A DNA stretch of 64,000 bases. Source: Lasiosphaeris hirsuta. Lineage: Eukaryota; Ascomycota; Sordariomycetes; Sordariales; Lasiosphaeriaceae. Below, piece after piece: positions 1 through 10,734 of the stretch. The stretch's first letter is position 1. Every line of letters begins with the position of its first letter. The notes below the pieces were generated by a model. It was not told the origin of the DNA and made no database searches. It was given only the letters and a program-made list of their open reading frames with translations. The translations under genes were made by a program, and so were the position numbers. The DNA is taken from NCBI GenBank assembly GCA_030549175.1, contig JAUKUA010000005.1, positions 806,001 through 870,000 of the forward strand, given 5' to 3'.

Positions 1-230
1 CGGGTCAATAAGCAGTAATAAAGGGGCAAAAATGGACGCCCGGTACGCCCCCTGCAGTTTGTACACCATGGTTTTGTGCGAGCGTCAGGCTTTCGCTTCA
101 GCGATGCGACGGTCATTGGTCGCCCTTCTCAACAGGTGTGTGGCTAATCAATGACCCGAGACAAGATATGCATCACTGAGAAAGGGTCAAGATTTGGAGA
201 TACAAACAGGTGACTACTTGTTACTATGGA
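1..230. other. No gene seen
   Basis: No coding or repeat signal is recognised here. It is the downstream flank of the sugar dehydrogenase pseudogene. Confidence 0.6.
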
Positions 231-1642
231 TTAAGTTTCAGCATCAAGCACCATAGATAGCATTAATCTCCCCCGACGTGTGCTCGACACGTACAAGTGC
301 CCCTTCTTGTCAAAATCCAGGCCGACAGGACGGAAGCAGCTATCGGGACAGGACTCCGTGTTCTCCATGATCATGGTCTGGGCCGTCTTACTACTACGCT
401 CAGCGACAGGCTGGCCGTCCCTGAAGGCGACGCCGGCGACACGGTACCCGTCGGCCGGGTTGCGGTTCCAGCTGCCGTGGAAGGTGGCATGGGCGTGGGT
501 CGCGTTGGCGTTGAACTTGATGTCGAGGGGCGCCGTGTGGGCGTGGAAGTGCAGCCAGCCCGGCTCGCGTGACGCGCAGTCGGTGGCCTTCAGCACGCTG
601 TCGAGCGTGAAGAGGGTGCCGACCTGGATCCCGCTGATGGCCTCCAGGCTACCCGTGTCCTAGGCCGCAGAGCACGACGGGTACCCGTAGTTGGCACCTT
701 TGAGCTTGTTGGCTGTGTTGTTCAGCACCCCGTGATAGCTGGCCTTCTCGGCTGGGTTGTCGTTGTGGACGTCTTTAACGCCTACCCTGGCCTCATCGAG
801 CGAGTTCTCGACCGACCGCTGTGGCCATGTCAGCGGAATCTTCGGAGTTTTGATCTTGTTGCTGTGGTGTTTGCGGGTGTTTTCGGCCGTCCCCCTTTTC
901 CGTGGCTATTCAGGGGCAATCCACAACACCACCATAAACAGGATCCTCGCCCATGCCCACAATATTGCGCAGGCCCCAGCCCAGCACCTCGCCATCAGTA
1001 ACATACTGCGCGGCCGTGGCCAGCGCATTGCTCATGCTAAAGGTCTTGATCATGCTCCGGCCCGCCAACTGGCTCGTGGTTGCCGTGTCGATGCTGCCGT
1101 TGGAGCCGCGCGCGACCGTGATGACCTTGCCGATGCCCGCCGTCCCCATCGAGGCGTCGTACGGGTAGGCCGTCACGCTCGACAGGTTCGAGGTGAAGAG
1201 GGTCTTGCCGTCGGCGCTGAGCGCGATGCCGTAGTTGGTCTGCGTTGGTCTGCGTTGGTCTGGCCAGGAGGTGGGTGGGCCTGTGAGACTGGCAGAGGAC
1301 ACTTACACTCCGGTCTTTGGTGACGGCCGTCTTGGACGTGACGCACACCGTGGTGCCGTCGTCTTTCAGCACCAGCCGCTAGACGGAGCCGCTGCCACCC
1401 TCGGCTACCAGCAGGTTTCCGGCGGTGTCGATGACAATGTGGCGCGGCGAGCTGAGGCCGGTGGCAATGGCACCTAGTATTGTACCCCGCGGCCATCGGG
1501 AGCTGGTAGCGCCCGGTTGCGGAGATACAGGACTACGCAGCCACCGATGGGACCAGGAATGACGCCAGAGCGGCAGGGCAGGCAATTGGGGCGTACTTGG
1601 GAGCCTTGGTGAAGTTGGGATTTCAGTCAGGGATGACAACAT
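231..1642 (-). pseudogene. AA12-like PQQ-dependent sugar dehydrogenase (sorbosone dehydrogenase family), broken
   Basis: The minus-strand translation shows a fungal AA12 / L-sorbosone dehydrogenase-like beta-propeller in three blocks. The first contains IATGLSSPRHIVIDTAGNLL, the second NYGIALSADGKTLF and GWGLRNIVGMGEDPVYGG, and the third HGSWNRNPADGYRV and SCFRPVGLDFDKKGHLYVSS. Intact family members are secreted enzymes that oxidise sugars using PQQ. This copy is dead. There is an in-frame TAG at 1379-1381 (between GSGSV and RLVLKDDG, best read as a former CAG) and an in-frame TAG at 660-662 (between CSAA and DTGSLEA, best read as a former TGG). There is also a further stop and a frame change near the N-terminal end at 1470-1540. 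One intron looks intact, with a GTAAGT donor near 1304. The second intron, before VENSLDE near 810, has no clear donor. No signal peptide start could be assigned. Confidence 0.8.
1231..1260 (+). repeat. 10-bp tandem repeat at the splice acceptor of the AA12-like gene
   Basis: The unit TGCGTTGGTC occurs perfectly at 1241-1250 and 1251-1260, with a partial copy at 1231-1240. On the minus strand every unit supplies an AG, so the intron acceptor is duplicated in steps of 10 nt. A change of acceptor would shift the reading frame. Confidence 0.8.
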
Positions 1643-3467
1643 GCTGTGTGCTTCAACAACAGGGAGAGGGCCCTGGGGGGGCAGACCCCAGTCTGCAGAT
1701 AGGAGTGAGTGTCCATCTGATCCTGCCTATCCTTTCCACGGTAGCATGCCAGCTGGACTTGGAATATGGCCTCTGGAATGTCCAGTTTCGGACATCACCA
1801 AGACAACACGCTTCAGCTGTGAGGCATGCCGACAGCGACGGTGACGCGCCGGCGGGGCCCGTCCATCCGGCACACTGCGGGGGCGGTGCCCGCATTTACC
1901 CAATCGGCCATCCGATATACCAGGTTCGACGCTGGCGTCCCGTGGCGATTGCCGCCCCTTCTGGAACCCCGAGCGGTGCCAAGGACCGGGAAAATAGATG
2001 AAACACTAGGCACTGATTGAATCACTATAACATCGCGTCGTGCCTAGCACGGCTCCCGTGAGCCAGTCGGTGCCCCGCCAAGACGACCACACTCTTGACT
2101 CGCAATGTGTGGTGCTCTTGGAAATTTGGTAGTCCTGCGCCGGTAGCTGTTCCGCTGGAGATGCAAGATCTAAGCGAGCTGGGCCAAGCTCGCATGTGTA
2201 AGGTTTTTCATTTCATGAATCTGTTGGAATTTCAGTTACGGATTGGCTTGCGGGTTGTGGGAACTGTCTTGAATAGGGGGCCCCTTTTTGCGCAACACTC
2301 CAGCACTATTAGCAGCCAATGCTGAAAAGACCTCACGGTAGTAAACTTGAGCACTCATTTCGATACCGCAGTTTTATTAGTAGTGAAGTGTGAGATGAAA
2401 ACTTGAAGCGTTGGTGGGACTAGCAACTCACGACGTTGTTTACTGGGAACCCGTTGATCTACCGATATCCTCATCATGTGCACATGGGGATGCAGAGAAG
2501 TCACTAGTGCAAGGCAGCGCGGTGGTTAATGCTCAAGCCAAGCTCAAAGAATGACCTCAAGCCACCGCGAGGCTCCCGCTAGCTTTGAAGCCCCGCAACC
2601 TAAAAAGCATGAATCCTATTGTCAAGCCTTCCAGTCTAGATGCGCCGATGTGGACCGTTCAAGGCGCCCTAAAAGCATCCGCGTGCTGTCTTACTCATTG
2701 TAGCTTTGCTACCGCTCCACTGCCGAGTTTGATTACGCAGCTCAATAACTGCTGAGAAGGTTGTTTCGATCATCGCCAAACGGTGCTGTTGATCAGGCCG
2801 GCCACCTTTTTTTTTTTTTTTCTCTCTCTCTCACTAGCAGCATGTTCAAGCTCAAGGGGCGTTGACAGCGCAAAGATGGCGATGGAGGCATTAAGACGGC
2901 GTCCTGTTGTTACAGGCCCTTGCACCAAGGTCGACGTGAATGATGGCAAGTCTCTGGCTCCTCGTAATCCAGGATTGCCACAGTTCAGGCCTACATCAAA
3001 TATCCTAGTCAAATCGTGTGTAAAAGGTCAACACAGTGTTTTTCATGTGGCCCACTTTGGCGGGTAGACTCAACGTTTGCGTCTCGACGTCAAGCTTCAA
3101 GTTCCAGCTGGGGATGGAACTCAGCGCCGGTATAGCATCCGGCCAAGCAGCGTCGGTGCCGCCAAGTTGAGTCGACGTCGCACCAGTTGTCGAACCGAAG
3201 CGGAAAGCGTTGCTGGAAAGTCATTATAGGCTTCCGATCGTCCAACGCGATCGACCGTGGTTCCAGCGGTCTTGTGGGGACCTCGAGTCAGTATTCCCAC
3301 TGCCGGTTCGCGCCGGTAGGCCAATTCTGTGCCGAACTAACACGACATCGACCATTTATCAAAAAATTCGTGAGGGAATGGGTAAGATGGCAACTCTTCA
3401 GCTTCCCCCCCCCCCCCTTCGTTCTTCCCGGAGATAACCTTTCTGATGCCGTGGCCAAGCCCTTACA
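1643..3467. other. Intergenic, no gene recognised
   Basis: About 1.8 kb with only short, unconvincing open frames. It holds a T run followed by a CT repeat at about 2808-2832 and a run of C at about 3407-3417. The last part is the upstream region of the NADPH oxidase gene. Confidence 0.6.
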
Positions 3468-5774
3468 ATGGCGAATTCACCGGCCACCGCGACAGGCCAG
3501 CGTGACTGCCGCCTTGTCACCGTCCCCCATCTCCACTACCTCACCGATGAAGAGATTGAGGAGTTCCTCGACGACCTAGACCACAATGGCGATGGCCTCA
3601 TCGACTACGACGAGGTGGAGCAGAAGCTCGACCACACATACGACAAGCTCTTCACAAATCCCCACGAGCACGGCTTCCTTACCAAGAGAAGGAAACATGG
3701 CGACGACGGCAACGAAACCGGCTCGAGCGAGTCGTCGCCTGAAGCCGACCAGCGTCACCACTTCCTCCGCAGCATCATCGGATCCGATGCCCGACGCATT
3801 CCCCGTGCCGAATTCGCTGAGCGAGTGAAAGAGTGGAAGATCCCATCACTCGCGCGCGAACAGGGAACCGGCAACGACTATGTCCGCAAGATGTCGACCT
3901 GGCGTCGTGTGCGCGCTTACTGGGCCGTGAACGGGCCTCAGGTTGTGTTTCTGACTCTTGTCATCTCCATGCAAGTCATCTTTGCAGTTTGGCAGCTCGT
4001 CAAGTACACCACGGCCGAGAAATACCGTCACGCCTTTGGCTGGGGCGTCATCATGGCCAAGACGTGTGCGGGCGCACTCTACCCAACCATGTTCTTTTTG
4101 CTCCTCAGCATGTCACGGTACTGCTCGACATATCTCCGCCAGTCCTACTGCCTGTCTCGTTTCATTAACTGGGACCTATCGCAATCGTTCCACATCAAAA
4201 TCTCCATCACGGCAGTTATCCTGTCCACTCTCCATGCCGTTGGCCATTTGACGGGCACCTTCAACATGGGGAGCCGACCGTCGAACGAGGGAAATGTCAA
4301 CAAAGTCCTGGGGCCGGACACGCTACCGCGGACGTACATGGGGTACATGGCCGAGTTGCCGGGGTGGACTGGCCTGACGGCTTTGATCCTCTTTTACACT
4401 CTCGGTACATTGAGTGCTCCGCCGATACGAAGATGGAACTTTGAGGTCTTCCAGCTCGGCCATCTCTTGATGTACCCCATCCTCGCGTTTCTGTACGCGC
4501 ACGGCAGCGAGGGCATGCTGCAGTACCCCATGCTCGGGTACTGGCTGGCCTTCCCCACGCTCGTGATTGTGATCGAGCGCTCCGTGAGGGTTGTGGTCGG
4601 CTTCTTCCGGATCCCGGCCACGCTGCGGGTGCTCGACGCCGATACGGTCGAGATCAACGTGACGATCCCCCACTCGCGCTTCTGGGGCTACAAGGCCGGC
4701 CAGTATGTGCTGCTGCAGGTGCCCCAGATCAGCTTCTTCCAGTGGCACCCCTTCACCGTGTCGGTGTGCGTGGGCAAGAAGATGCGGCTGCACATCAAGA
4801 CGGACGGCAACTGGACCGACAAGCTGCGCGACCTGGCCGGTCCCTCGGGCAAGGCCAAGATCGAGGTCGGCATCAACGGGCCCTTTGGCGCGCCCGCGCA
4901 GCGCTTCTACGACTTCAGCCACACCATCATCGTCGGCTCGGGCATCGGGGTCACCCCCTTCTCGGGCATCCTGGCCGACCTGCAGGCGCGTGACAACGCG
5001 CAGCACGGCGGGCCGGGCCAGACGCACAAGCACTCGGAATCCTCGGCCTCGTCACTATGGCCGTCCCGGCCGAAGCGGGCGGCGCGCAAGCAGACCTTCT
5101 CCTTCTCGTCGCTCAAAAAACCGGGGCCCCCCTCCCCCTCCCTCCCGGACCCCCCGGCGCCGACACCGGCGTACGCGGCCGACTACCGCCGCGTCGACTT
5201 CCACTGGACGGTGCGCGAGCGCAACTACCTGCTGTGGATGTCGGACCTGCTCAACGACGTGTCGCGCAGCCAGCAGTGGCACCGGGCGCACGGCCCGGAT
5301 GCCGGCGGCGGGCCGGCCCACCTCGACATCCGCATCCACACGCACGTCACGCAGCGGCGCAGCAGCATCGCGACGCACATCTACGGCTGGCTGCTCGAGA
5401 TGCACCGCACCGACGCACACCCCGAGAGCCCGCTCACGCGGTTGCTGAATCCGACGCACCTGGGCCGGCCGGATTTTGTGACGATATTGGATGGGCATTA
5501 CGAGGAGATGCGCCGGTTTCAGGGGGTGAGGAGGGCCGAGAGGGAGGCGAGGCGGAGGGAGGGGTATAGTAAGTATTCCAAGAGCGCGGCGAGTGCGAGG
5601 ACGAGGGTCAGTCGGGTGCTGGCCGAGGACGAAGAGTTGAAGATTGGCGTCTTTTACTGCGGCGCGCCCGTCGTGGGCGAGATCCTGGCCGATCGGTGCC
5701 GGGCGCTCACGGCTAGGGGGCACGAGGATGGGAGCAAGATTAAGTATCATTTTATGACCGAGGTGTTTTGCTAG
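3468..5774 (+). CDS. noxC: EF-hand NADPH oxidase (NoxC type)
   Basis: A single 768-codon open frame encodes a flavocytochrome that should move electrons from NADPH through FAD and two hemes across a membrane to oxygen, giving superoxide. An EF-hand loop DHNGDGLIDYDE lies at residues 38-49, with calcium ligands at the expected spacing. A ferric-reductase-type membrane domain with paired heme-ligand candidates follows (STLHAVGHL and FQLGHLLMYP). The FAD motif HPFTVSV starts near residue 427, the NADPH motif GSGIGVTP near residue 490, and the C-terminal motif YCGAPVVGE near residue 730. The protein ends HFMTEVFC. An EF-hand at the N-terminus is what separates fungal NoxC from NoxA and NoxB. A low-complexity insert rich in Ser and Pro lies between the FAD and NADPH parts (about residues 515-575). 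The start is the first ATG of the open frame, and no intron is needed. Calcium control is inferred from the EF-hand. Confidence 0.92.
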   Translation: MANSPATATGQRDCRLVTVPHLHYLTDEEIEEFLDDLDHNGDGLIDYDEVEQKLDHTYDKLFTNPHEHGFLTKRRKHGDDGNETGSSESSPEADQRHHFLRSIIGSDARRIPRAEFAERVKEWKIPSLAREQGTGNDYVRKMSTWRRVRAYWAVNGPQVVFLTLVISMQVIFAVWQLVKYTTAEKYRHAFGWGVIMAKTCAGALYPTMFFLLLSMSRYCSTYLRQSYCLSRFINWDLSQSFHIKISITAVILSTLHAVGHLTGTFNMGSRPSNEGNVNKVLGPDTLPRTYMGYMAELPGWTGLTALILFYTLGTLSAPPIRRWNFEVFQLGHLLMYPILAFLYAHGSEGMLQYPMLGYWLAFPTLVIVIERSVRVVVGFFRIPATLRVLDADTVEINVTIPHSRFWGYKAGQYVLLQVPQISFFQWHPFTVSVCVGKKMRLHIKTDGNWTDKLRDLAGPSGKAKIEVGINGPFGAPAQRFYDFSHTIIVGSGIGVTPFSGILADLQARDNAQHGGPGQTHKHSESSASSLWPSRPKRAARKQTFSFSSLKKPGPPSPSLPDPPAPTPAYAADYRRVDFHWTVRERNYLLWMSDLLNDVSRSQQWHRAHGPDAGGGPAHLDIRIHTHVTQRRSSIATHIYGWLLEMHRTDAHPESPLTRLLNPTHLGRPDFVTILDGHYEEMRRFQGVRRAEREARRREGYSKYSKSAASARTRVSRVLAEDEELKIGVFYCGAPVVGEILADRCRALTARGHEDGSKIKYHFMTEVFC

Positions 5775-6451
5775 TAAAAGGTTTATGCCCCCTGATGATG
5801 TATGAATTAAAGCTGCAGAAGAAATCTGTTGTCAAAACTGATCAGCACCGTTGGTTCAAATGATTTGTGAGCAGAGATTGAGACGGAAACGGGAATACAT
5901 CCCGAGCCATTATCATCCATGATTTATTTCCCCTTGAATGTGACTTTTGCTTACAGTAAACCTGCATCCAGCATCCAGCATCCTGATGGCAGCTACCAAA
6001 GTAATAACTAACCTAAAGGCCGATGTAACTAACCATTATCTCCGGATTACGTGATAACTCCGCTGCGTGATTACCTTACATGCAGGTGTACACATGTATG
6101 TAATCCTCGACGAAAAGGGACCTGACGGGAACTAGAACTACTAGCACCCCACGCAAAGATGACGCCTTCGCCCTCGTCACCAACGATAAGCTGCGAAGTC
6201 GGGAGGGCATGGACTTGTTCCGTCGGGTCTGGTCGGATCCAGGATAACACGGCGGCGCCAATGCCGCTCGAATACGGCAAAGATTACATTCGGCGTGGGC
6301 TAGGCCCTGCCCCCGGGATTTATTCGCACAATGTCAACATTTTGACATGACAAGTCTGCTCCATAATCCGAGGCAGCAGCTCATCAATGGTTGAGTGCAA
6401 TTACCCCTCCAACTTGCACCCAGAAACCTCGTCCACTTGCAAGTTTACACC
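5775..6451. other. Intergenic, no gene recognised
   Basis: Spacer between the NADPH oxidase and the oxidoreductase, AT-richer than its flanks. No convincing reading frame or repeat is seen. An ATG at 6395 is in frame with the next gene. Confidence 0.6.
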
Positions 6452-7722
6452 ATGGGGACGATCCTCCTCCCGCTACAACGCCTCGAGATGCTGCTCTCCG
6501 ACCTCCACCCCTCCCCCAAACATCCCCCCCAAGTCATCGTCCGCGAGATCGACTCCTCCTCCCAACAAGACCTCCCGACCACCACCCTCGAAACCAAGTC
6601 CCAAACCGACCCCCGCCGGGACTCGGGCGCCAGCATCGCCCAACCGCAAACCCAGACGGCCCTCGTCATCACGCCCTCGCGCACGTACCAGCTCACGTCC
6701 GACTTCCCGGCGCCCGCGTCCCCGGGGCCAGGCGAGGTGGTGATCCGCACGCGCGCGGCGGGGCTCAACCACATCGACTGGAAGTCGGTCGAGCACAACT
6801 TCTGCCTGCCGGCGCTGCCGTGGGTCGTGGGCCGGGAGATGGCGGGCGTGGTGGAGGGAGTGGGGGCGGGTGTCGAGGGGGTGCGGAGGGGGGATCGGGT
6901 GTGGACGAGTGAGTTTTTCTTGATGAGAGAGAAGAGGGGGGGGGGGGGGGGCTGACCATCGCAGGCACGTATTACAAGGACCGGCGAGCTGGGTGCTTCC
7001 AGGAGCTCGTCGTGGTGCCGGCACATACCGTCGCGCGGATGCCGGCCAACCTCGGCTTCGCGAGCGCGAGCTGTCTCGGGGTCGGCGGGCTGACGGCGGC
7101 TATGACGTTGTGGAGGTGGCTCGGCCTGCCGATGCACCCACCTCCCGCCGACGGGCCGGGGGGAGCGCGCCAGGTCATCCTCATCTGGGGAGGGTCGACG
7201 GTGACGGGGCAGTTCGCCGTGCAATTGGCCGCCCACGTCGGGTGGGATGTTATCGCCGTGTGCTCGGATCGCACGGCCGACCTCGTGCGCCGGTTGGGGC
7301 CGAAACATGTCGTCACGTACTCGGGGAGGGCGGACGGGGAAATCGTCGATGAGATTCACGCGCTGGGACGCGGCAGGATATCCAAGGCTATTGACCTCGT
7401 GGGCCCCCAGACGGCAAGGGTGGTTCTAGATGTCATTGCCAGGAGCGAGGGTGTCGTCGACTTTGCGCCCTTGGCGTTTGTGTCATCCAAGGAGGCGATA
7501 CCGGCGAGTGCGAGGGTGCACAATGTAGAGATGAAGCAGTTTGTACTTGATAGGGCGTCGGAAGTGTATGCTAAACGGCTGAATGAGCTGGTGGAATCCG
7601 GTGTGGTTGTGATACCCAAGTTGCGAGTCATTCAGGGGTTGGGCGCGGTCGAGGGGGGCCTAAAGCAGTTGAAGGAGGGGGATTTGGCGGGGGACAAGTT
7701 GGTCGTTTCCTTATCTGTCTAG
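6452..7722 (+). CDS. Medium-chain dehydrogenase/reductase (zinc-type ADH-like, enoyl reductase-like)
   Basis: Two exons, 6452-6910 and 6965-7722. The 54-nt intron has a GTGAGT donor and a GCAG acceptor and contains a long G run. The N-terminal half has the GroES-like catalytic domain (GEVVIRTRAAGLNHIDWK, then PWVVGREMAGVVEGVG). The second exon has the Rossmann part (ILIWGGSTVTGQFAVQLA, then DVIAVCSDRTADLVRRLG). NHIDWK in place of a zinc-binding Cys, together with the overall pattern, resembles ToxD/LovC-like trans-enoyl reductases and other zinc-independent MDR proteins that use NADPH. The substrate is unknown and no polyketide synthase lies nearby. The start at 6452 is a choice. An in-frame ATG at 6395 would add 19 residues, and another Met follows inside the first exon. 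Confidence 0.85.
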
Positions 7723-8684
7723 ATAGACGAAAGCCTTCAGACTGGTCCCTCAGGTTGTCGCCAATCCCAGGTTGAGAAGTGCGACATGTTTTACGTGGTG
7801 AATGCAGGGCCCTCACTGCAACCGGACCACACTCTGTCTGCTGCTCAGCCAGCGATGTAGGCAGCGGGCACCGTGGGCTGCCGAGATTGGCTCGAGAAAA
7901 AAAAAAGTGCTCCGAAGCAAAGCTTCTGGAGGGTCTGACGCATGTGTTGATTCGCTGATGTGACCGTTTAGGCTTCGAAGCGGGCAGCAAGAGACGGTAC
8001 TTCAGTGCGGGCATTCCCTCCTCTACGGCGGGATCTCGTCGGCCTATGTCGGCCGTACAACTTACAGCGCCCGCCATGGTAAACCCCCAGGTTCAGTCCG
8101 AAGCACCCACATGGCCACCACCCGACCTCGTCCCTCCTGGCGCGGCATATCCTCTTCATCTCGATGACGAGATATCTCTCTTCTTCATGCTCAATAGCGC
8201 CCTGTGGGCCGCATTAGATGCCTCTTGTCGGAGCCTGGGGCTCGGAGCAATCGATATCAGCCAGGGGTTTGGCTTGGGAACATGAGTCCATAGAGCTGTG
8301 TGGTTCTGTTGCAACGTTTACGGCCCCCCTGATCCAATCCTGGATAATCTTTCGAGGAATCAAGTGGCCCGAGTAATGGTTTTGTCGCGACTCCTCTGGC
8401 AGCACGCACCCATACTACTTCTCGGAGCCCGGATGGCCGCATTCGCCTTGTCCAAGCCCCTACTAAGATCACAGCCCTTTTCATCTGTCTCAGCTCTCTG
8501 CTCGCACCCTGGTCCCGACTCTACACGAGCGGGTCAATTTTCCCTTCGTCCGTGAAAATATTGGCTTACCTGATGACGCTGCTACTGGAGCGGTCTATCG
8601 CCAGGCGGAAAAAGAGGACCCGGTTCAGCTTCGTGAGGGACGATATCTGACCCAAAACATCCATGAGCCCATACCTTTGTGCAC
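7723..8684. other. No intact gene; possible 5' remains of the HET pseudogene
   Basis: Only short frames in conflicting phases are present. The last 150 bases may belong to the degraded N-terminus of the following HET gene, but no residue pattern is firm enough to assign. Confidence 0.4.
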
Positions 8685-8722
8685 CTGTCCGTGGCCCAAG
8701 ACACTGTCCGTGGCCCAAGACA
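8685..8722 (+). repeat. Perfect 19-bp tandem duplication
   Basis: CTGTCCGTGGCCCAAGACA occurs at 8685-8703 and again directly at 8704-8722. As 19 is not a multiple of three, it shifts the frame of the HET pseudogene's N-terminal part. Confidence 0.9.
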
Positions 8723-10572
8723 AACGTGGCTCCTCGCGCTCACCAAGCATGACCAAACACAAGAGAGCGTCATTGCAACATTACAAACGGTCTCGCTCGA
8801 TGCGATGCCAATGAGATATATCGCTATCTCCTACGCCGGAATGGAATTTAACCTACAATTTCTTGAGCCTGACGGGTTATTCGGCTTCATTCCGGTCACC
8901 TGAAGCTGTGCAGATGCTCTAGAAGCCCTCGCCTCTGGTATCTGCGGGACTGCTTATTTATAGATCGACGCCGTCTACTTCAACCAGGGGAACCCAGCCG
9001 ACAAGGAGAGACAAAAATCTCCCTCTGACGCCCCATGGCATGAAAGAAACATTATTGAATTTAATTGCGCTATTCCATTTTCGCGGAGCATTTGGAATAT
9101 GGAGCCCTCCTAGGGCATATTGAACCGTGGTGTGGATGCCGGGGGCAGAGGGGCTGTCTCGACCAGCAAAAAAATGGATCGCGCTCTCTCGACTTACCGA
9201 GAGCGCGTATTTCCACCGCGCCTGGATCGTGCAGGAGGCCGTCCTCGCCAGAGATCTAACAATCATATACGGGAACAACTAAATTAAATGGGAAGGGCTT
9301 GGTACAGGTATCTAACCTCTTGAGCGTCACGTCGACCTTGTGGGCAAACGGCACTCAATTTCAATTGCCAGGAACTTCCCTGCAACACAACGGCCAACAA
9401 CGGCCTCAACAAGAAAAACGGGATCTTGCGTTAGCAGTACCATACAAGACTTTGGCCAACCACTGGATAGCCAAACACGTGTAATTGAGCGATCGGAGGA
9501 GTCCCAGAGAGCCATTTTAAGGTGGGAAACCCCATGGGCTTGACTCCTCCTCCTAGATAGTAACATTGTACGAGTTTCCATCACGTCAATTGATGTCCCA
9601 TCACTTTGAGTGCATTTTGCCACAGACCACAGGCTGGGGGCTTCAACGGCAGCTCGACAGGTGCATGAAGGTATAATGGGCAACCTTCCGCCGTTTGTGC
9701 ACACCTTGGCCTTTCTCAAGACACAAGAGAAGCAAACAGCCGTGGCCGTAGCGTTGCAAGCTATACTCCGCAGTGGGAAAACTCAGGCTATCAAACCCCG
9801 GGACCTCGTCTTTTCCGTCCTGGGTCTTTCCTCGGATGCGGATGCGGCCGCACACAAGCCCACGTACGACATTTCTGTGCCTGATTGGCTCATCTTCGCC
9901 CATGCCACACAGTTCATTCTATCGAGAGACAGCAAGCGCACCTCCTTCTGTTGGCGAGGATTTGCGATGACTTCACAACGTTCAACCCTTACTTCCGAAA
10001 CTTGAGCAATTTCATGGCCCTGAGAGCTGGAAGGTCATGATTGGTTTTTTTTGCTGGCGTTTTACGATGAGGCGTCTGAGCTGATCGCTTGCCATGTCCG
10101 AGCTATATGGCCCCAGCCGCATACCTCGCCGAGAGGCGTTCCTGCACATCCTATGCATGCACGGCAGCACCGTGATAGACCCCAGCCCTTCTGACCTCTG
10201 CACAGGCGCTGAGCTGGAGACCCTTTTCATGGCATTACTCGAAGTTATGCGGTTTGCCATCGGTACCACCAAAGGAGGTGTTTTTGCGGGCATCAAAGCG
10301 GATCACAAGATCCAAAAAGATTGGCCTTTCCGCCCAACTCGGAAGATTAAGGCTTCTTCAGAGCAGTTCATGAGTGCGTGTTCTCTGTCCCAGACACGGG
10401 ATTTGTGGGCTGGGTGCCTCCAGGGACATTTCCCGGGGAAACAGTACGCTTGTTTGAAGGATGTGACCTTCCCTTTATCATCCGTAGCTCTCTAGAGTCC
10501 GTTGCCGGAGACGAGGTTTTTCTTTTGTGGGCCGAGGTTGAGGGAAACGCAGAATGGATCCCCCTTGTTTAG
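8723..10572 (+). pseudogene. HET-domain heterokaryon incompatibility gene, heavily degraded
   Basis: Pieces of a HET protein appear in order but in different frames: MRYIAISYA (the ALSYxWG motif) near 8815, IDAVYFNQGNPADKERQ (the IDAxCINQ motif) near 8964, AWIVQEAVLARDLTIIYGNN near 9221, and KPRDLVFSVLGLSSDADAAA near 9800. A C-terminal block follows with GFVGWVPPGTFPGETVRLFE and a final stop at 10570-10572. A TAG at 8961-8963 sits where HET domains have the Trp of WIDA, so it is readable as TGG to TAG. Several frameshifts separate the blocks. Intact HET proteins trigger cell death when genetically different hyphae fuse. This copy cannot make a protein. It lies directly next to two intact HET genes on the other strand. 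Confidence 0.8.
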
Positions 10573-10734
10573 GTAGACTAGGTAACTCACCAGCACCTTG
10601 AACATGATGTCCACGAGGGTAGCTGAATCTAGACCGCTGTTTCATCAAAATTTGGGTTGAATATGAGATTGGTCTGTTTCCCAACAGCTTAGCCAATAGT
10701 ACCTACCTACGGTGCCCGTTTCCACTTCGGTTAG

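Noticed and set aside
4323..5033. Long minus-strand open frame of 236 codons within the NADPH oxidase gene
   Set aside because: It is a shadow of GC-rich third positions on the opposite strand. The Arg/His/Asp/Val-rich product shows no family pattern, while the sense strand has full Nox motifs.
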